A stretch of 64,000 bases of DNA from Streptomyces globisporus (GTDB lineage Bacteria > Actinomycetota > Actinomycetes > Streptomycetales > Streptomycetaceae), in the NCBI GenBank assembly GCA_014649555.1, contig BMTG01000018.1, positions 36,778 to 100,777 of the forward strand. The letters run 5' to 3'. A model generated the notes under the pieces. The model was not told the DNA's origin, searched no databases, and saw only the letters and a list, made by a program, of their open reading frames with translations. Each line of letters opens with the position of its first letter. Positions within the stretch are counted from its first letter, which is position 1. Below, piece by piece: positions 17,831 to 26,306 of this stretch. The translations under genes and the position numbers were made by a program.

Positions 17831-19126
17831 TCAGGCGGTGCCGAGGCCCGCGGCGCGGAACGCGTCCAGGCTCGGCTTGATGGTGGCCGTGGCCTGCGAG
17901 GTGGCGGAGACCGCGTCGAGCGTCTTGAGGCCGTCACCGGTGTTGACGACGACGGTGGTGAGCGTCCGGTCGATGACACCGGCCTCGATGAGCTTCTTCG
18001 TCACGCCGAGCGTCACCCCGCCCGCCGTCTCGCCGAAGATGCCCTCGGTGCGGGCCAGCAGCTTGATCGCGTCGACGACCTGCTCGTCGGTGACGTCCTC
18101 CACCGCGCCGCCGGTGCGCCGGGCGATGTCGAGGACGTAGGGGCCGTCGGCCGGGTTGCCGATGGCCAGCGACTTGGCGATGGTGTTCGGCTTCTGGGGC
18201 CGTACGACGTCGTGACCGGCCTTGAAGGCGGCGGAGACCGGGGAGCAGCCCTCGGCCTGGGCGCCGAAGATCTTGTACGGCTTGTCCTCGACGAGGCCCA
18301 GCTTGATCAGCTCCTGGAGACCCTTGTCGATCTTCGTGAGCTGCGAGCCGGACGCGATCGGGATGACGATCTGGTCGGGCAGCCGCCAGCCGAGCTGCTC
18401 GCAGATCTCGTACGCCAGCGTCTTGGAGCCCTCGCCGTAGTACGGGCGGAGGTTGACGTTGACGAAGCCCCAGCCCTCGCCGAGCGGGTCGCCGATGAGC
18501 TCCGAGCAGAAGCGGTTGACGTCGTCGTAATTGCCCTCGATGCCGACCAGTTCACCGCCGTACACCGCGGCCATGACGACCTTGCCCTGCTCCAGGTCGT
18601 GCGGGATGAACACGCAGGAGCGCAGTCCGGCGCGGGCGGCGGCGGCGCCGACGGCTCCGGCCAGGTTGCCCGTGGAGGAGCAGGAGAGGGTGGTGAAACC
18701 GAAGGCGCGGGCGGCCTCGACGGCGATCGCGACGACACGGTCCTTGAAGGAGTGCGTCGGGTTGCCGGAGTCGTCCTTCACGTACAGGCCGCCGGTGACG
18801 CCCAGCTCACGGGCGAGGTTGTCGGCCTTGACCAGCTTGGTGAAACCGGGGTTGATGTTGGGCTTCTCCGCGACGTCCGCGGGCACCGGCAGCAGCGGTG
18901 CGTAGCGCCAGATGTTGTCCGGACCGGCCTCGATGCGCTTGCGCAGTTCCTCGGGCGAGCCGGTGGGCAGGTCGTAGGCCACTTCGAGCGGCCCGAAACA
19001 GGACGCACAGGCGAAAAGCGGGCCGAGCTCGAAACGCTCGCCGCACTCGCGGCAGGAAAGCGCCGCTGCGGGACCCAGGTCCGGGGAAGCGGTGGTGGCA
19101 TTACCTGCGACGGTCTGAACAGCCAT
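17831..19126 (-). CDS. thrC: Threonine synthase
   Basis: 431 residues of the fold-type II PLP family. An N-terminal zinc-ribbon-like segment with four Cys (LSCRECGERFELGPLFACAS, about 23-42) marks the class of threonine synthases with this cap. The PLP lysine is in THSFKDRVV (about 120), and the phosphate-binding loop SSTGNLAGAVGA follows. It converts O-phosphohomoserine to threonine in the cytosol. The upstream 270 bases contain a small perfect hairpin (CTGGATC-TTC-GATCCAG at 19281-19297) that could belong to a leader. It heads the operon with the MoaD-like gene. Confidence 0.95.
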   Translation of the reverse strand: MAVQTVAGNATTASPDLGPAAALSCRECGERFELGPLFACASCFGPLEVAYDLPTGSPEELRKRIEAGPDNIWRYAPLLPVPADVAEKPNINPGFTKLVKADNLARELGVTGGLYVKDDSGNPTHSFKDRVVAIAVEAARAFGFTTLSCSSTGNLAGAVGAAAARAGLRSCVFIPHDLEQGKVVMAAVYGGELVGIEGNYDDVNRFCSELIGDPLGEGWGFVNVNLRPYYGEGSKTLAYEICEQLGWRLPDQIVIPIASGSQLTKIDKGLQELIKLGLVEDKPYKIFGAQAEGCSPVSAAFKAGHDVVRPQKPNTIAKSLAIGNPADGPYVLDIARRTGGAVEDVTDEQVVDAIKLLARTEGIFGETAGGVTLGVTKKLIEAGVIDRTLTTVVVNTGDGLKTLDAVSATSQATATIKPSLDAFRAAGLGTA

Positions 19127-19398
19127 GATGGCGGAGGCCCTTTCTCCTCATCTTCCTCGCGACGCATTTCGCCGCAAGACGGAATTGGCACCTTCCCCAC
19201 CGTGACCTCGCGGTCGGCAGGAGGGTTGCCGGGACTTCAACGGGCCGTTCCCTCAGTCCCTCTGGATGAGCTCTATGGCACTGGATCTTCGATCCAGGCG
19301 TTTATGTGCGGTCCGACCCCGACATGCGACGGTCATCCGCGTTGTTCAAGACTGTAACCGAAGCACCGGACCGTTGAGATAGTCGTCCGAACCGCGAG

Positions 19399-20376
19399 AT
19401 GGATCACACACAGGGAGTGCCGACCGTGCTCGAAGAGGTGGAACGCTGGCTGACCAGGCGTTCCTGGTCGTCCGGCGACCGCCCGCTGCACCAGCTCACC
19501 GACGCCCGGGCCGCCGACCCGCGCCGCACGTCCGTGAGCGTGGTGCTGCCCGCGCTGAACGAGGAGGCCACGGTCGGCGCGATCGTGGCGGTGATCCGCC
19601 GCGAGCTGATGGAGAAGATCCGGCTCGTCGACGAACTCGTGGTGATCGACTCCGGCTCCACCGACGCCACAGCGGCCGTGGCCCGGGCGGCGGGCGCGCG
19701 CGTGGTCCACCGGGACGCGATCCTGCCCCGGATCCCGGCCCTGCCCGGCAAGGGTGAGGTGCTGTGGCGCTCACTCCTGGTGACCAGCGGCGAGATCGTC
19801 TGCTTCGTGGACGCCGACCTGAAGGACTTCTCGGCGGACTTCGTCTCGGGGACGGTCGGCCCGCTGCTCACCGACCCCGCCGTCCAGTTCGTCAAGGCGA
19901 TGTACGACCGCCCGCTCGGCGACAGCGCAGGCCAGGGCGGCCGGGTCACTGAACTGGTGGCACGCCCGCTGCTCAATCTGCACTGGCCGCAGCTGGCCGG
20001 TTTCGTGCAGCCTCTGGGCGGCGAGTACGCGGTGCGCCGGTCCCTGCTGGAGCGGCTGCCGTTCCCGGTCGGTTACGGAGTGGAGCTGGGGCTGCTCGTG
20101 GACGCCCTGCACACGGTGGGCCTGGACGCGCTGGGCCAGGTGGACGTGGGGGTGCGGCGCCACCGCCACCAGGACGGTCAGGCGCTGGGCCGGATGGCGG
20201 CGGCGATCTACCGCACGGCACAGCTGCGGCTCTCCCGGGGCCATCTGGTGCGGCCGGCGCTGACCCAGTTCGAGCGCGGCGAGGACGGCTTCGTGGCGCG
20301 CACCCATGCGGTGGACACGGAGGAGCGGCCGCCGATGCGGGAGATCGCGGAGTACGCGGAGCGCCACGCGGCGTGA
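19399..20376 (+). CDS. gpgS: Glucosyl-3-phosphoglycerate synthase
   Basis: 325 residues of GT-A fold family GT81. SVVLPALNEEATVGAIVAVI begins the nucleotide-sugar domain (about 48), followed by VVIDSGSTDATAAVARAAGA, the metal-binding FVDADLKDF and LNLHWPQLAGFVQPLGGEYA. It transfers glucose from a nucleotide sugar to 3-phosphoglycerate, the first step to glucosylglycerate / methylglucose lipopolysaccharides. ATG 19399 gives the longest form, but GTG 19426 has a better ribosome site (AGGGAG eight bases before). It lies beside the trehalose genes, a cluster of compatible-solute functions. Confidence 0.88.
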   Translation: MDHTQGVPTVLEEVERWLTRRSWSSGDRPLHQLTDARAADPRRTSVSVVLPALNEEATVGAIVAVIRRELMEKIRLVDELVVIDSGSTDATAAVARAAGARVVHRDAILPRIPALPGKGEVLWRSLLVTSGEIVCFVDADLKDFSADFVSGTVGPLLTDPAVQFVKAMYDRPLGDSAGQGGRVTELVARPLLNLHWPQLAGFVQPLGGEYAVRRSLLERLPFPVGYGVELGLLVDALHTVGLDALGQVDVGVRRHRHQDGQALGRMAAAIYRTAQLRLSRGHLVRPALTQFERGEDGFVARTHAVDTEERPPMREIAEYAERHAA

Positions 20377-20382
20377 GGGGGT

Positions 20383-20462
20383 GGGCGGCGGCCGTGCGGG
20401 GCGGGCACGCGGTGTGCGGGGCTGGGCGGCGGGCCGTGCGGGGCGGGCGCGCGGTGTGCGGG
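20383..20462. repeat. Tandem duplication (about 41 bp) after gpgS
   Basis: Two near-identical G/C-rich copies starting GGGCGGCGGCCGTGCGGGGC (20383) and GGGCGGCGGGCCGTGCGGGG (20424) lie just past the gpgS stop. They differ by an inserted G and one A/G change. Confidence 0.65.
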
Positions 20463-20522
20463 CGGTGACCGGTCCTCCGGACGCGCGTTTGGCGGCTTCC
20501 CGAACGGGCTAGGTTCCGCTAC

Positions 20523-21914
20523 ATGGTCACCGAGCACACGTCTTCCTCGAACGCCCAGGTCCTCGTCGCGTCCAACCGCGGCCCGATCACGTACACGCTC
20601 GGCGAGGACGGGACGCTCGACGCCAAGCGCGGCGGCGGCGGTCTCGTCTCCGGGCTGAGCTCCGTCGACGACAAGCTGTGGGTCTGCGCGGCCCTCGGCG
20701 ACGGCGACCGGGAGGCGGTGCGGCGCGGAGTCGGCGAGCCGGGCGTCCGGATGCTCGACATCGACGCCGAGGTGCACGCCGACGCGTACAACGGCATCGC
20801 GAACTCCGTGCTGTGGTTCGTCCACCACCTGCTCTACCAGACCCCCGTCGAGCCGGTCTTCGACACGGAGTTCCGGCGGCAGTGGGCGGCGTACGAGACG
20901 TACAACCGGGCCTTCGCCGAGGCGCTGGCCCAGGAGGCGGGGCCGGGGGCGGCGGTCCTCGTGCAGGACTACCACCTGGCCCTGGTCCCCGGCATGCTCC
21001 GCGAACTGCGCCCGGACCTGAGGATCGGCCACTTCTCGCACACCCCGTGGGCGCCCGTCGACTACTTCCGGCTGCTGCCCGACGACATCGCGGAGCAGCT
21101 GCTGCGCGGCATCCTCGGCGCGGACCGGGCCGCGTTCCTGACCCGGCGCTGGGCGGACGCGTTCATCGGCTGCTGTACGGAGATCCTCGGCGGCACGGGC
21201 CGGACCAGGATCGGGGTGCACGGGCTGGGGGCCGACGCGGACTTCCTGCGCCGCCGCTCGCACGAGGCGGACGTGGACGAGCGGATGGCGGCGCTGCGCG
21301 AGCAGGTGGGCGAGGACAGGAAGACGATCGTGCGGGTGGACCGCACCGAGCTGTCCAAGAACATCGTGCGCGGCCTGCACGCGTACCGCACGCTGCTGGA
21401 GACCCGCCCCGAGTGGCGCGAGCGCGTCGTCCACATCGCCTTCGCCTACCCCTCCCGCCAGGACCTCGCCGTCTACCGGGACTACACGGCGGCGGTCCAG
21501 TCGCTGGCGACAGAGATCAACGGGGAGTACGGCACGGAGAGCTGGACCCCGGTCGTCCTCCACGTCAAGGACGACTTCGCCCGCTCGCTGGCCGCCTACC
21601 GGCTGGCGGACGTGGCCCTGGTCAACCCGATCCGCGACGGCATGAACCTGGTCGCCAAGGAGGTCCCCGTCGTCTCGGACCACGGCTGCGCGCTGGTGCT
21701 GTCGCGGGAGGCGGGGGCGTACGAGGAGCTCGGCGAGGACGCGATCGTGGTGAACCCGTACGACGTGACGGGCACGGCGGAGGCCCTGCACGAGGCGCTG
21801 ACGATGAGCGGGGACGAGCGCTCGGGCCGCACGAAGCGACTGGCGGAGGCGGCGACCGCGCTCCCGCCGCAGCGGTGGTTCCTGGACCAGCTGGAGGCGC
21901 TGCGGCAGGAGTGA
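20523..21914 (+). CDS. otsA: Trehalose-6-phosphate synthase (GT20)
   Basis: 463 residues. The glycine-rich loop VASNRGPITY / GGGGLVSGLS and the glycosyl-acceptor region YHLALVPGMLRELRPDLRIG lead to the donor phosphate-binding VDRTELSKNIVRGL, where the conserved Arg and Lys of GT20 are kept although the usual DYSKG is changed to ELSKN. Later motifs are LVNPIRDGMNLVAKEV. It makes trehalose 6-phosphate from UDP- or GDP-glucose and glucose 6-phosphate. It is convergent with otsB at its 3' end, and both 3' ends carry short tandem duplications. Confidence 0.9.
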   Translation: MVTEHTSSSNAQVLVASNRGPITYTLGEDGTLDAKRGGGGLVSGLSSVDDKLWVCAALGDGDREAVRRGVGEPGVRMLDIDAEVHADAYNGIANSVLWFVHHLLYQTPVEPVFDTEFRRQWAAYETYNRAFAEALAQEAGPGAAVLVQDYHLALVPGMLRELRPDLRIGHFSHTPWAPVDYFRLLPDDIAEQLLRGILGADRAAFLTRRWADAFIGCCTEILGGTGRTRIGVHGLGADADFLRRRSHEADVDERMAALREQVGEDRKTIVRVDRTELSKNIVRGLHAYRTLLETRPEWRERVVHIAFAYPSRQDLAVYRDYTAAVQSLATEINGEYGTESWTPVVLHVKDDFARSLAAYRLADVALVNPIRDGMNLVAKEVPVVSDHGCALVLSREAGAYEELGEDAIVVNPYDVTGTAEALHEALTMSGDERSGRTKRLAEAATALPPQRWFLDQLEALRQE

Positions 21915-21966
21915 GATCCCTTTGGAGGACCCCTCTGGAGGCGCTGCGGCAGGGGTGAGACCCCTT
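21891..21966. repeat. Tandem duplication of the otsA 3' end
   Basis: CTGGAGGCGCTGCGGCAGGA plus the following 12 bases (stop codon included) at 21891-21922 recur at 21935-21966 with two base changes. The spacing is 44 bases. Confidence 0.75.
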
Positions 21967-21977
21967 GCGGCTTTGCC

Positions 21978-22076
21978 GGCGGTCCGCCAGGGCCGCCGCT
22001 CCGGTGGTGACCTAAAGGCGGTCCGCCAGGGCCGCCGCTCCGGTGGTGACCTACAGGCGGTCCGCCAGGGCCGCCA
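21978..22076. repeat. 39-bp tandem repeat at the otsB 3' end
   Basis: The unit, starting GGCGGTCCGCCAGGGCCGCC, occurs at 21978-22016 and 22017-22055, and its first 20 bases recur at 22056-22075. The third, partial copy is the authentic otsB C-terminus (ALADRL); the other two are downstream duplicates. Confidence 0.85.
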
Positions 22077-22902
22077 GGAAGTCCACCACCGCGGCCGGGC
22101 CCGGCACCGACAGATCGGCGCGCTCGGCCAGTTCGGGTACCTCGGCACTGCCGCTGCACACCAGCAGACCGGGAATGCCGTCCGGGCCCTCGCTGCGCAG
22201 CTTCTCCACCGCGGCGAACGCGGCGAGGTCCCCGAGGTCATCGCCCGCGTAGATCACGGACTCCGCGTCCAGCTCCGCGACGAACCCGGCGAGCGCGACG
22301 CCCTTGTCCATGCCGGGCGGGCGCAACTCCAGCACCAGACGCCCCGGTTCGACGATCAGCCCGTGCTTCGCCGCCAGCTCACCGAGGGGCCCGCGCAGCG
22401 ACTCGAAGACCGCCTGCGGGTCCTGGGCCCGCCGGGTGTGGACGGCGACGGCCTGCCCCTTCTCCTCGATCCAGGTGCCGTTCCAGGCCCCGAACTCGTG
22501 CAGTACGCCGGGGAGTTCGGCGCGTACCGCCGTGACGCCCGGGTGCGGGGCGGGGGCGTGCACCGTGCCGGTCACGGCGTCCCAGCGCTCGGCCCCGTAG
22601 TGTCCGAGCACGACCAGGTGCTCCAGACCGGGGACGCCCGCGAAGCCCCCGTAGCGCACGGCGACGCCCGCCGGGCGGCCGGTGATCACGGCGATCGCGG
22701 CGACCTTCGGCGCGAGCGCGGCGAGCGCCTCGACGGTGCCGGGGTGGGCGCGGGCCTGTTCGGGGTCCGGGACGATGTCGGCGAGCGTGCCGTCGAAGTC
22801 GAGGGCGACGACCGCGCGGTCCGGCCGGGCGAGTACGGCGTCGAGCCCCTCGCGGCCGGCCGGGGTGGTCGGTTTCGGAAGACGTTCCGGGTGACTGCCC
22901 AT
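22051..22902 (-). CDS. otsB: Trehalose-6-phosphate phosphatase
   Basis: 283 residues of the HAD superfamily. Motif I is ALDFDGTLADIVPDP (about 34), motif II AVITGR, motif III uses Lys in the PPGMDKGVAL region, and motif IV is YAGDDLGD (about 218-225). It removes phosphate from trehalose 6-phosphate made by the convergent OtsA. ATG 22902. The last codons coincide with the 39-bp repeat, so the duplications start right at the gene's 3' end. Confidence 0.93.
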   Translation of the reverse strand: MGSHPERLPKPTTPAGREGLDAVLARPDRAVVALDFDGTLADIVPDPEQARAHPGTVEALAALAPKVAAIAVITGRPAGVAVRYGGFAGVPGLEHLVVLGHYGAERWDAVTGTVHAPAPHPGVTAVRAELPGVLHEFGAWNGTWIEEKGQAVAVHTRRAQDPQAVFESLRGPLGELAAKHGLIVEPGRLVLELRPPGMDKGVALAGFVAELDAESVIYAGDDLGDLAAFAAVEKLRSEGPDGIPGLLVCSGSAEVPELAERADLSVPGPAAVVDFLAALADRL

Positions 22903-22927
22903 GGGGCGAGCCTATGCCCTGGGCGGA

Positions 22928-22947
22928 GGGAGCACGAGCGTGCTCCC
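22928..22947. terminator. Small hairpin between otsB and the FtsX remnant
   Basis: GGGAGCAC-GAGC-GTGCTCCC, an 8-bp perfect stem with a 4-base loop just before otsB on the minus strand. It could have terminated the decayed permease gene. Confidence 0.5.
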
Positions 22948-22976
22948 GCCGACGCCGCTGGGCACCCCGGGGCGAC

Positions 22977-23330
22977 TTGATCACGGGAGCCGGCGAGTTC
23001 GACCGGCCGGGTCCGCAAGGCGGACAGGGCCGGCAGGACGGTAGAGCCCGCGGCCAGGAGGGCGGCGGACCCAGCGAGACGGAGCACAGCAAGATCGCGG
23101 CGCCGTCCGGAGGCGGCCCTGACCAGGGTGTTGGCCAGGGCTGTCGCGGTGGAGAGCAGGGCGATGCCGAGGATCATCCGCAGGCCGGTGCGGGTGCGGT
23201 CGTCGGGACCGGTGTCGGCAGGGGCCAGCCATGCCGCGCGGGTCGCCACCCGCGTACCGGTGTCGGCAGCGGCGGTGTCCAGCGCGGCGGCGACACGCCC
23301 GCGCCCACGCGCCTCGGGCTTGACAGTCAT
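22977..23330 (-). pseudogene. FtsX-like ABC permease remnant
   Basis: Minus-strand reading retains two C-terminal pieces of an FtsX/MacB-type permease: ILGIALLSTATALANTLVRA, with GRRRDLAVLRLAG, joined directly to AALLAAGSTVLPALSALRTR and PVELAGSRD. The roughly 80-100 residues that normally separate them, and everything upstream, are missing, and the frame runs on past the usual end. It is therefore a deletion remnant, next to but not part of the intact ABC operon on the other strand. Confidence 0.6.
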
Positions 23331-23345
23331 TCCCTCACGACTCCA

Positions 23346-23373
23346 TGATTCCATTAATTGATTCATGGAATCA
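23346..23373. promoter_or_regulatory. 28-bp inverted repeat, probable operator of the ABC/GntR operon
   Basis: TGATTCCAT-N10-ATGGAATCA has perfect 9-bp arms in an A/T-rich stretch, 47 bases before the GTG of the ABC ATPase gene. The operon ends in a YtrA-type GntR regulator, the natural binder. Confidence 0.65.
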
Positions 23374-23420
23374 CGATGACGGATCGACGGATCACGGATC
23401 ACGAAACCGAGGTGAGGCGC

Positions 23421-24365
23421 GTGGCAGACACGAGCACCCCGAACGCGACGTCCGGCAACTGGGCCCTGGAGGCCCGCGGCCTGGGCAAGCGCTACCGGCG
23501 CGGCTGGGCGCTGCGCGACTGCTCCTTCCGGATCCCGGCCGGCCGCATCTGCGGCCTGGTCGGCCCGAACGGAGCCGGCAAGAGCACGCTGCTCGGGCTG
23601 GCGACCCGGCAGGTGCAGCCGACCATCGGCGACCTGCGCGTCTTCGGCGTACCGGTCGACGACCCCGCCGTACTGCCCCAGGTCGCGTTCCTCGGCCAGG
23701 ACAAGCCGCTGTTCAAGCGGTTCACCGTGGCGGAGACGCTGCGAATGGGCGCCGAGCTGAACCCCGGCTGGGACGCGGCCGCGGCGGAGCGGATCGTCCG
23801 CGCGGGCAACGTCCCGGCGGACGCGAGGGTCGGCACGCTCTCCGGCGGCCAGCGCACCCGGGTGGCCTTCGCGCTCGCCTTCGGCAAGCGGCCCGACCTG
23901 CTGCTCCTGGACGAGCCGATGTCGGACCTCGACCCGCTGGCCCGGGACGAGATGAGCACCCTGCTGATGGCGGAGGCCGTCGAGCGCGGCACGACGGTGG
24001 TGATGTCCTCGCACATGCTGACCGAGCTGGAGGACATGTGCGACTACCTCCTGGTCGTCTCCGAGGGCCGTATCCGCATGGCCGGTGACGCCGACGCGCT
24101 CGTACCGGCCCACACCCTGGTCACCGGGGTGGTCCGGGACGGCTCGCTGCCGCCCGAGCTGGCCGCTCACACGATCGTCGAATCCCGCCTGCAGGGACGG
24201 CAGTTCCAGGCGATGATCCGCCCCCGGGGCCCGCTCCCGGCCGACTGGGAGAGGGCCGAACCCTCCCTGGAAGAAGTCCTCCTCGCCCATCTCCGCTCCC
24301 CGGACGCGCCCCCGCTCTACACCCAGGGCGCCCGCGTCGATGCCGAAGGGACCCAGGCAGCATGA
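23421..24365 (+). CDS. ABC transporter ATP-binding protein
   Basis: 314 residues. Walker A GLVGPNGAGKSTLLG (about 46), Q-loop FLGQDKP, signature TLSGGQRTRVAFALAFG, Walker B LLLLDEPMSDLDP and the H-loop MSSHMLTELE are all intact. The C-terminal tail (about 230-314) resembles drug/bacitracin-type exporters. Start: GTG 23421 has GAGG eight bases upstream; an ATG at 23376 would add 15 residues inside the promoter region. The stop overlaps the permease start (ATGA). The operon is ATPase, permease, GntR regulator. Confidence 0.88.
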   Translation: MADTSTPNATSGNWALEARGLGKRYRRGWALRDCSFRIPAGRICGLVGPNGAGKSTLLGLATRQVQPTIGDLRVFGVPVDDPAVLPQVAFLGQDKPLFKRFTVAETLRMGAELNPGWDAAAAERIVRAGNVPADARVGTLSGGQRTRVAFALAFGKRPDLLLLDEPMSDLDPLARDEMSTLLMAEAVERGTTVVMSSHMLTELEDMCDYLLVVSEGRIRMAGDADALVPAHTLVTGVVRDGSLPPELAAHTIVESRLQGRQFQAMIRPRGPLPADWERAEPSLEEVLLAHLRSPDAPPLYTQGARVDAEGTQAA

Positions 24366-25357
24366 GCACCACCACCCTCACCGAGAAGCCCGGAAAGCCC
24401 GGGAAGTCCTCCGAACTCGGCTCCGGACGCCGCCTGTTGCGCGGCCTTCCCTGGCTCGTCGTCCGCCAGCACCGGGTCGCGCTGGCCTGCGTGCTCGGCC
24501 TCACGGTGCTCACCGCGCTCTGGATCCTGTACGAGCGCCACGAGCTGGTGCAGCTGCTCGACGCGAAGGGCTGGCCGGAGAAGGACCCCGGCCGGCCGAT
24601 GGAGAACAACCGTGGCTACAACTACATCACCAGCATCATCAACGGCCTGCCGCTGATCCTCGCCGTCTTCGTCGGCGCCCCGCTGATCGCGGGCGACCAG
24701 GAGAACGGCACCGCACAGCTCGTCACCACCCAGTCCGTGACCCGCCGCCAGTGGCTGATCGCCAAGCTGGGCCTGGCGTACACCCTCGCGCTGGTCTCCG
24801 GCCTGGTGGTCTCGGCGCTGTTCACCTGGTGGTGGAAGCCGCACCGCTCGCTCTTCGCCAGCGCGTGGATCGACGGCGTCATCTTCGACAACACCGGCCC
24901 GGTCCTCCCCGCCTTCCTGCTCTTCCTCACCGCCGCCGGCATCACCATCGGGGCCCTGGTCCGCCGGATGCTCCCGGCCATGGTGGGCGCGTTCCTCTTC
25001 ACCTCGGTCACCACCCTGTTCGTCTGGGACGAGGTGCGCGTGCGGCTCGGCTCCCCGCAGATGTTCACGTACCCGATGGACAGCGAGCTCCCGGCCCGCT
25101 TCAACGACGCTTATGAGGTGGACCGTTGGGTCGGCAGCGCCGACGGCACCTTGTACAACTGGGGCCGCTGCGCCGAGGCGACCGAGAAGGCGACGAACGC
25201 GTGCATCAAGGAGCACGGCATCGTCAACGACGTGATCCAGTACATCGGCTACAACCAGATGGCGGGGATGCAGTGGCTCGCGGCAGGCATCCTGCTCGCC
25301 GGAACGGTCCTGCTCACGGCGTTCACCCTCTGGTGGACCTCGCGCCGCCCGCTGTGA
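24362..25357 (+). CDS. ABC transporter permease (ABC-2 type)
   Basis: 331 residues with six membrane segments: near 35-55 (VALACVLGLTVLTALWIL), 90-110 (LPLILAVFVGAPLIA), 136-160, 178-203, 206-228 and 305-325. A large loop of about 70 residues between the fifth and sixth carries two Cys (RCAEATEK and NACIKEHG). It pairs with the overlapping ATPase gene; cargo unknown, though YtrA-regulated transporters are often induced by cell-wall stress. Confidence 0.85.
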   Translation: MSTTTLTEKPGKPGKSSELGSGRRLLRGLPWLVVRQHRVALACVLGLTVLTALWILYERHELVQLLDAKGWPEKDPGRPMENNRGYNYITSIINGLPLILAVFVGAPLIAGDQENGTAQLVTTQSVTRRQWLIAKLGLAYTLALVSGLVVSALFTWWWKPHRSLFASAWIDGVIFDNTGPVLPAFLLFLTAAGITIGALVRRMLPAMVGAFLFTSVTTLFVWDEVRVRLGSPQMFTYPMDSELPARFNDAYEVDRWVGSADGTLYNWGRCAEATEKATNACIKEHGIVNDVIQYIGYNQMAGMQWLAAGILLAGTVLLTAFTLWWTSRRPL

Positions 25358-25412
25358 CCCACCGCCCCCTCCCCTACGTAAAGTGTCGGCAATCGAGCGG
25401 AAGGTGAAGTCC

Positions 25413-25808
25413 GTGGTCGTGTTCCGCATCGACCGGCGCAGTGGGGTGGCGACCTATCTCCAGATCGTCCGGCAGGTCGAGCAGGCGCTGCGCATGGGGG
25501 CGCTGGAGGAGGGCGACCGGCTGCCCACGGCGGCCCAGGTCGCCGCGACCACGAAGGTCAACCCCAACACGACCCTCAAGGCCTACCGCGAACTGGAGCG
25601 CATGGGCCTCGCCGAGGTACGCCAGGGGGCGGGCACGTTCATCACCCGCACCCTGGCCCAGCCCCAGTCCGGCCCCGACTCCCCGCTGCGCACCGCCCTC
25701 ACGGACTGGCTGACGCAGGCCCGCGCCGAGGGCCTCACCGGCCAGGACGTCACGGCGCTGTTCCACGCGGCTTTCGAGAACGCGTACCCGGGCGAGGCGC
25801 CGGACTGA
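25413..25808 (+). CDS. GntR-family regulator, YtrA subfamily
   Basis: 131 residues. The winged helix spans about 1-80 (ATYLQIVRQVEQALRMGALE then VAATTKVNPNTTLKAYRELE and GLAEVRQGAGTFIT); the short C-terminal tail of about 50 residues is typical of YtrA. GTG 25413 has GGAAGG eight bases upstream and is preferred over GTG 25383. It lies 55 bases behind the permease. It probably represses its own ABC operon through the inverted repeat at 23346-23373. Confidence 0.85.
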   Translation: MVVFRIDRRSGVATYLQIVRQVEQALRMGALEEGDRLPTAAQVAATTKVNPNTTLKAYRELERMGLAEVRQGAGTFITRTLAQPQSGPDSPLRTALTDWLTQARAEGLTGQDVTALFHAAFENAYPGEAPD

Positions 25809-26104
25809 CGGACAGCCCCAGTCGCTCGCCGAGTTCCCTGACCCCGATGCCGTAGGTCTCCACGACGGTGACACCCTGCGCACACAGGAGGACCCGGTCA
25901 GGGGGTAGGTGCAGCGGGCGACGATTTTCGGATCGCCTTCCTTCGTGAAGAGGTTCATCATCACGAAGGGCCTCGGGAGCGAGTTCCCGAGCCTTGGCGA
26001 GGACACCGGTCAGCGCCGTCGCCGCCAGGTCGTCCGGCCGGATGCCCGCCAGCGAAGCGGCCGAACGGGGTGCGGGCGGCCGCGTAGAGGTACGCGCTGG
26101 TCAT
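25809..26104 (-). pseudogene. Fused relic of a thiolase 5' end and a 3-oxoacid CoA-transferase subunit B 3' end
   Basis: From ATG 26104 the minus strand reads MTSAYLYAAARTPFGRFAGG, the start of an acetyl-CoA acetyltransferase. After a one-base shift it continues AGIRPDDLAATALTGVLAKA. It then jumps to VMMNLFTKEGDPKIVARCTY with PLTGSSCV, the C-terminal part of 3-oxoacid CoA-transferase subunit B, and after another shift reads VTVVETYGIGVRELGERLGL. The middle of both genes is deleted. These partners usually sit together in beta-ketoadipate (pcaIJF) clusters. The relic touches the GntR stop and ends a few bases before the tRNA fragment zone. Confidence 0.7.
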
Positions 26105-26141
26105 GACGTCCCCTGATCGATCTCGGCGAAGAAGAGAAAAA

Positions 26142-26169
26142 CCCCAGGTCACGGCAGTGAGTCCTGGGG
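26142..26169 (-). terminator. tRNA-type terminator, degenerate copy
   Basis: CCCCAGGTCAC...GTGAGTCCTGGGG forms an imperfect hairpin immediately downstream (minus strand) of the tRNA 3' fragment. It resembles the perfect hairpin at 45491-45518, which has the same relation to the second fragment. Confidence 0.6.
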
Positions 26170-26176
26170 CTGATCG

Positions 26177-26218
26177 GAGCCGCCTTCGGGATTCGAACCC
26201 GAGCACTCGCGCTACGAG
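26177..26218 (-). other. tRNA-Thr-like 3' fragment (candidate attachment site, older copy)
   Basis: The minus strand reads CTCGTA at the anticodon loop, then a T-arm TCGGG-TTCGAAT-CCCGA and acceptor end AGGCGGCT. The 5' half of a tRNA is absent. The anticodon-stem/variable region is altered relative to the copy at 45527-45569, so it looks older. A 3' tRNA fragment followed by a terminator is the usual trace of site-specific integration. Confidence 0.6.
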
Positions 26219-26306
26219 ACCGCGCTCCCACAACGAGCCTCCGAGCCGCGCTTCACGCCGGGGCGGAGGCAGGGCGCTCGGGCTCATGCGCGGCGGACAC
26301 GTTGCC

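Noticed and set aside
21978-22076. 39-bp repeats as a CRISPR array
   Set aside because: The copies are directly contiguous with no spacers, and they derive from the otsB 3' end.
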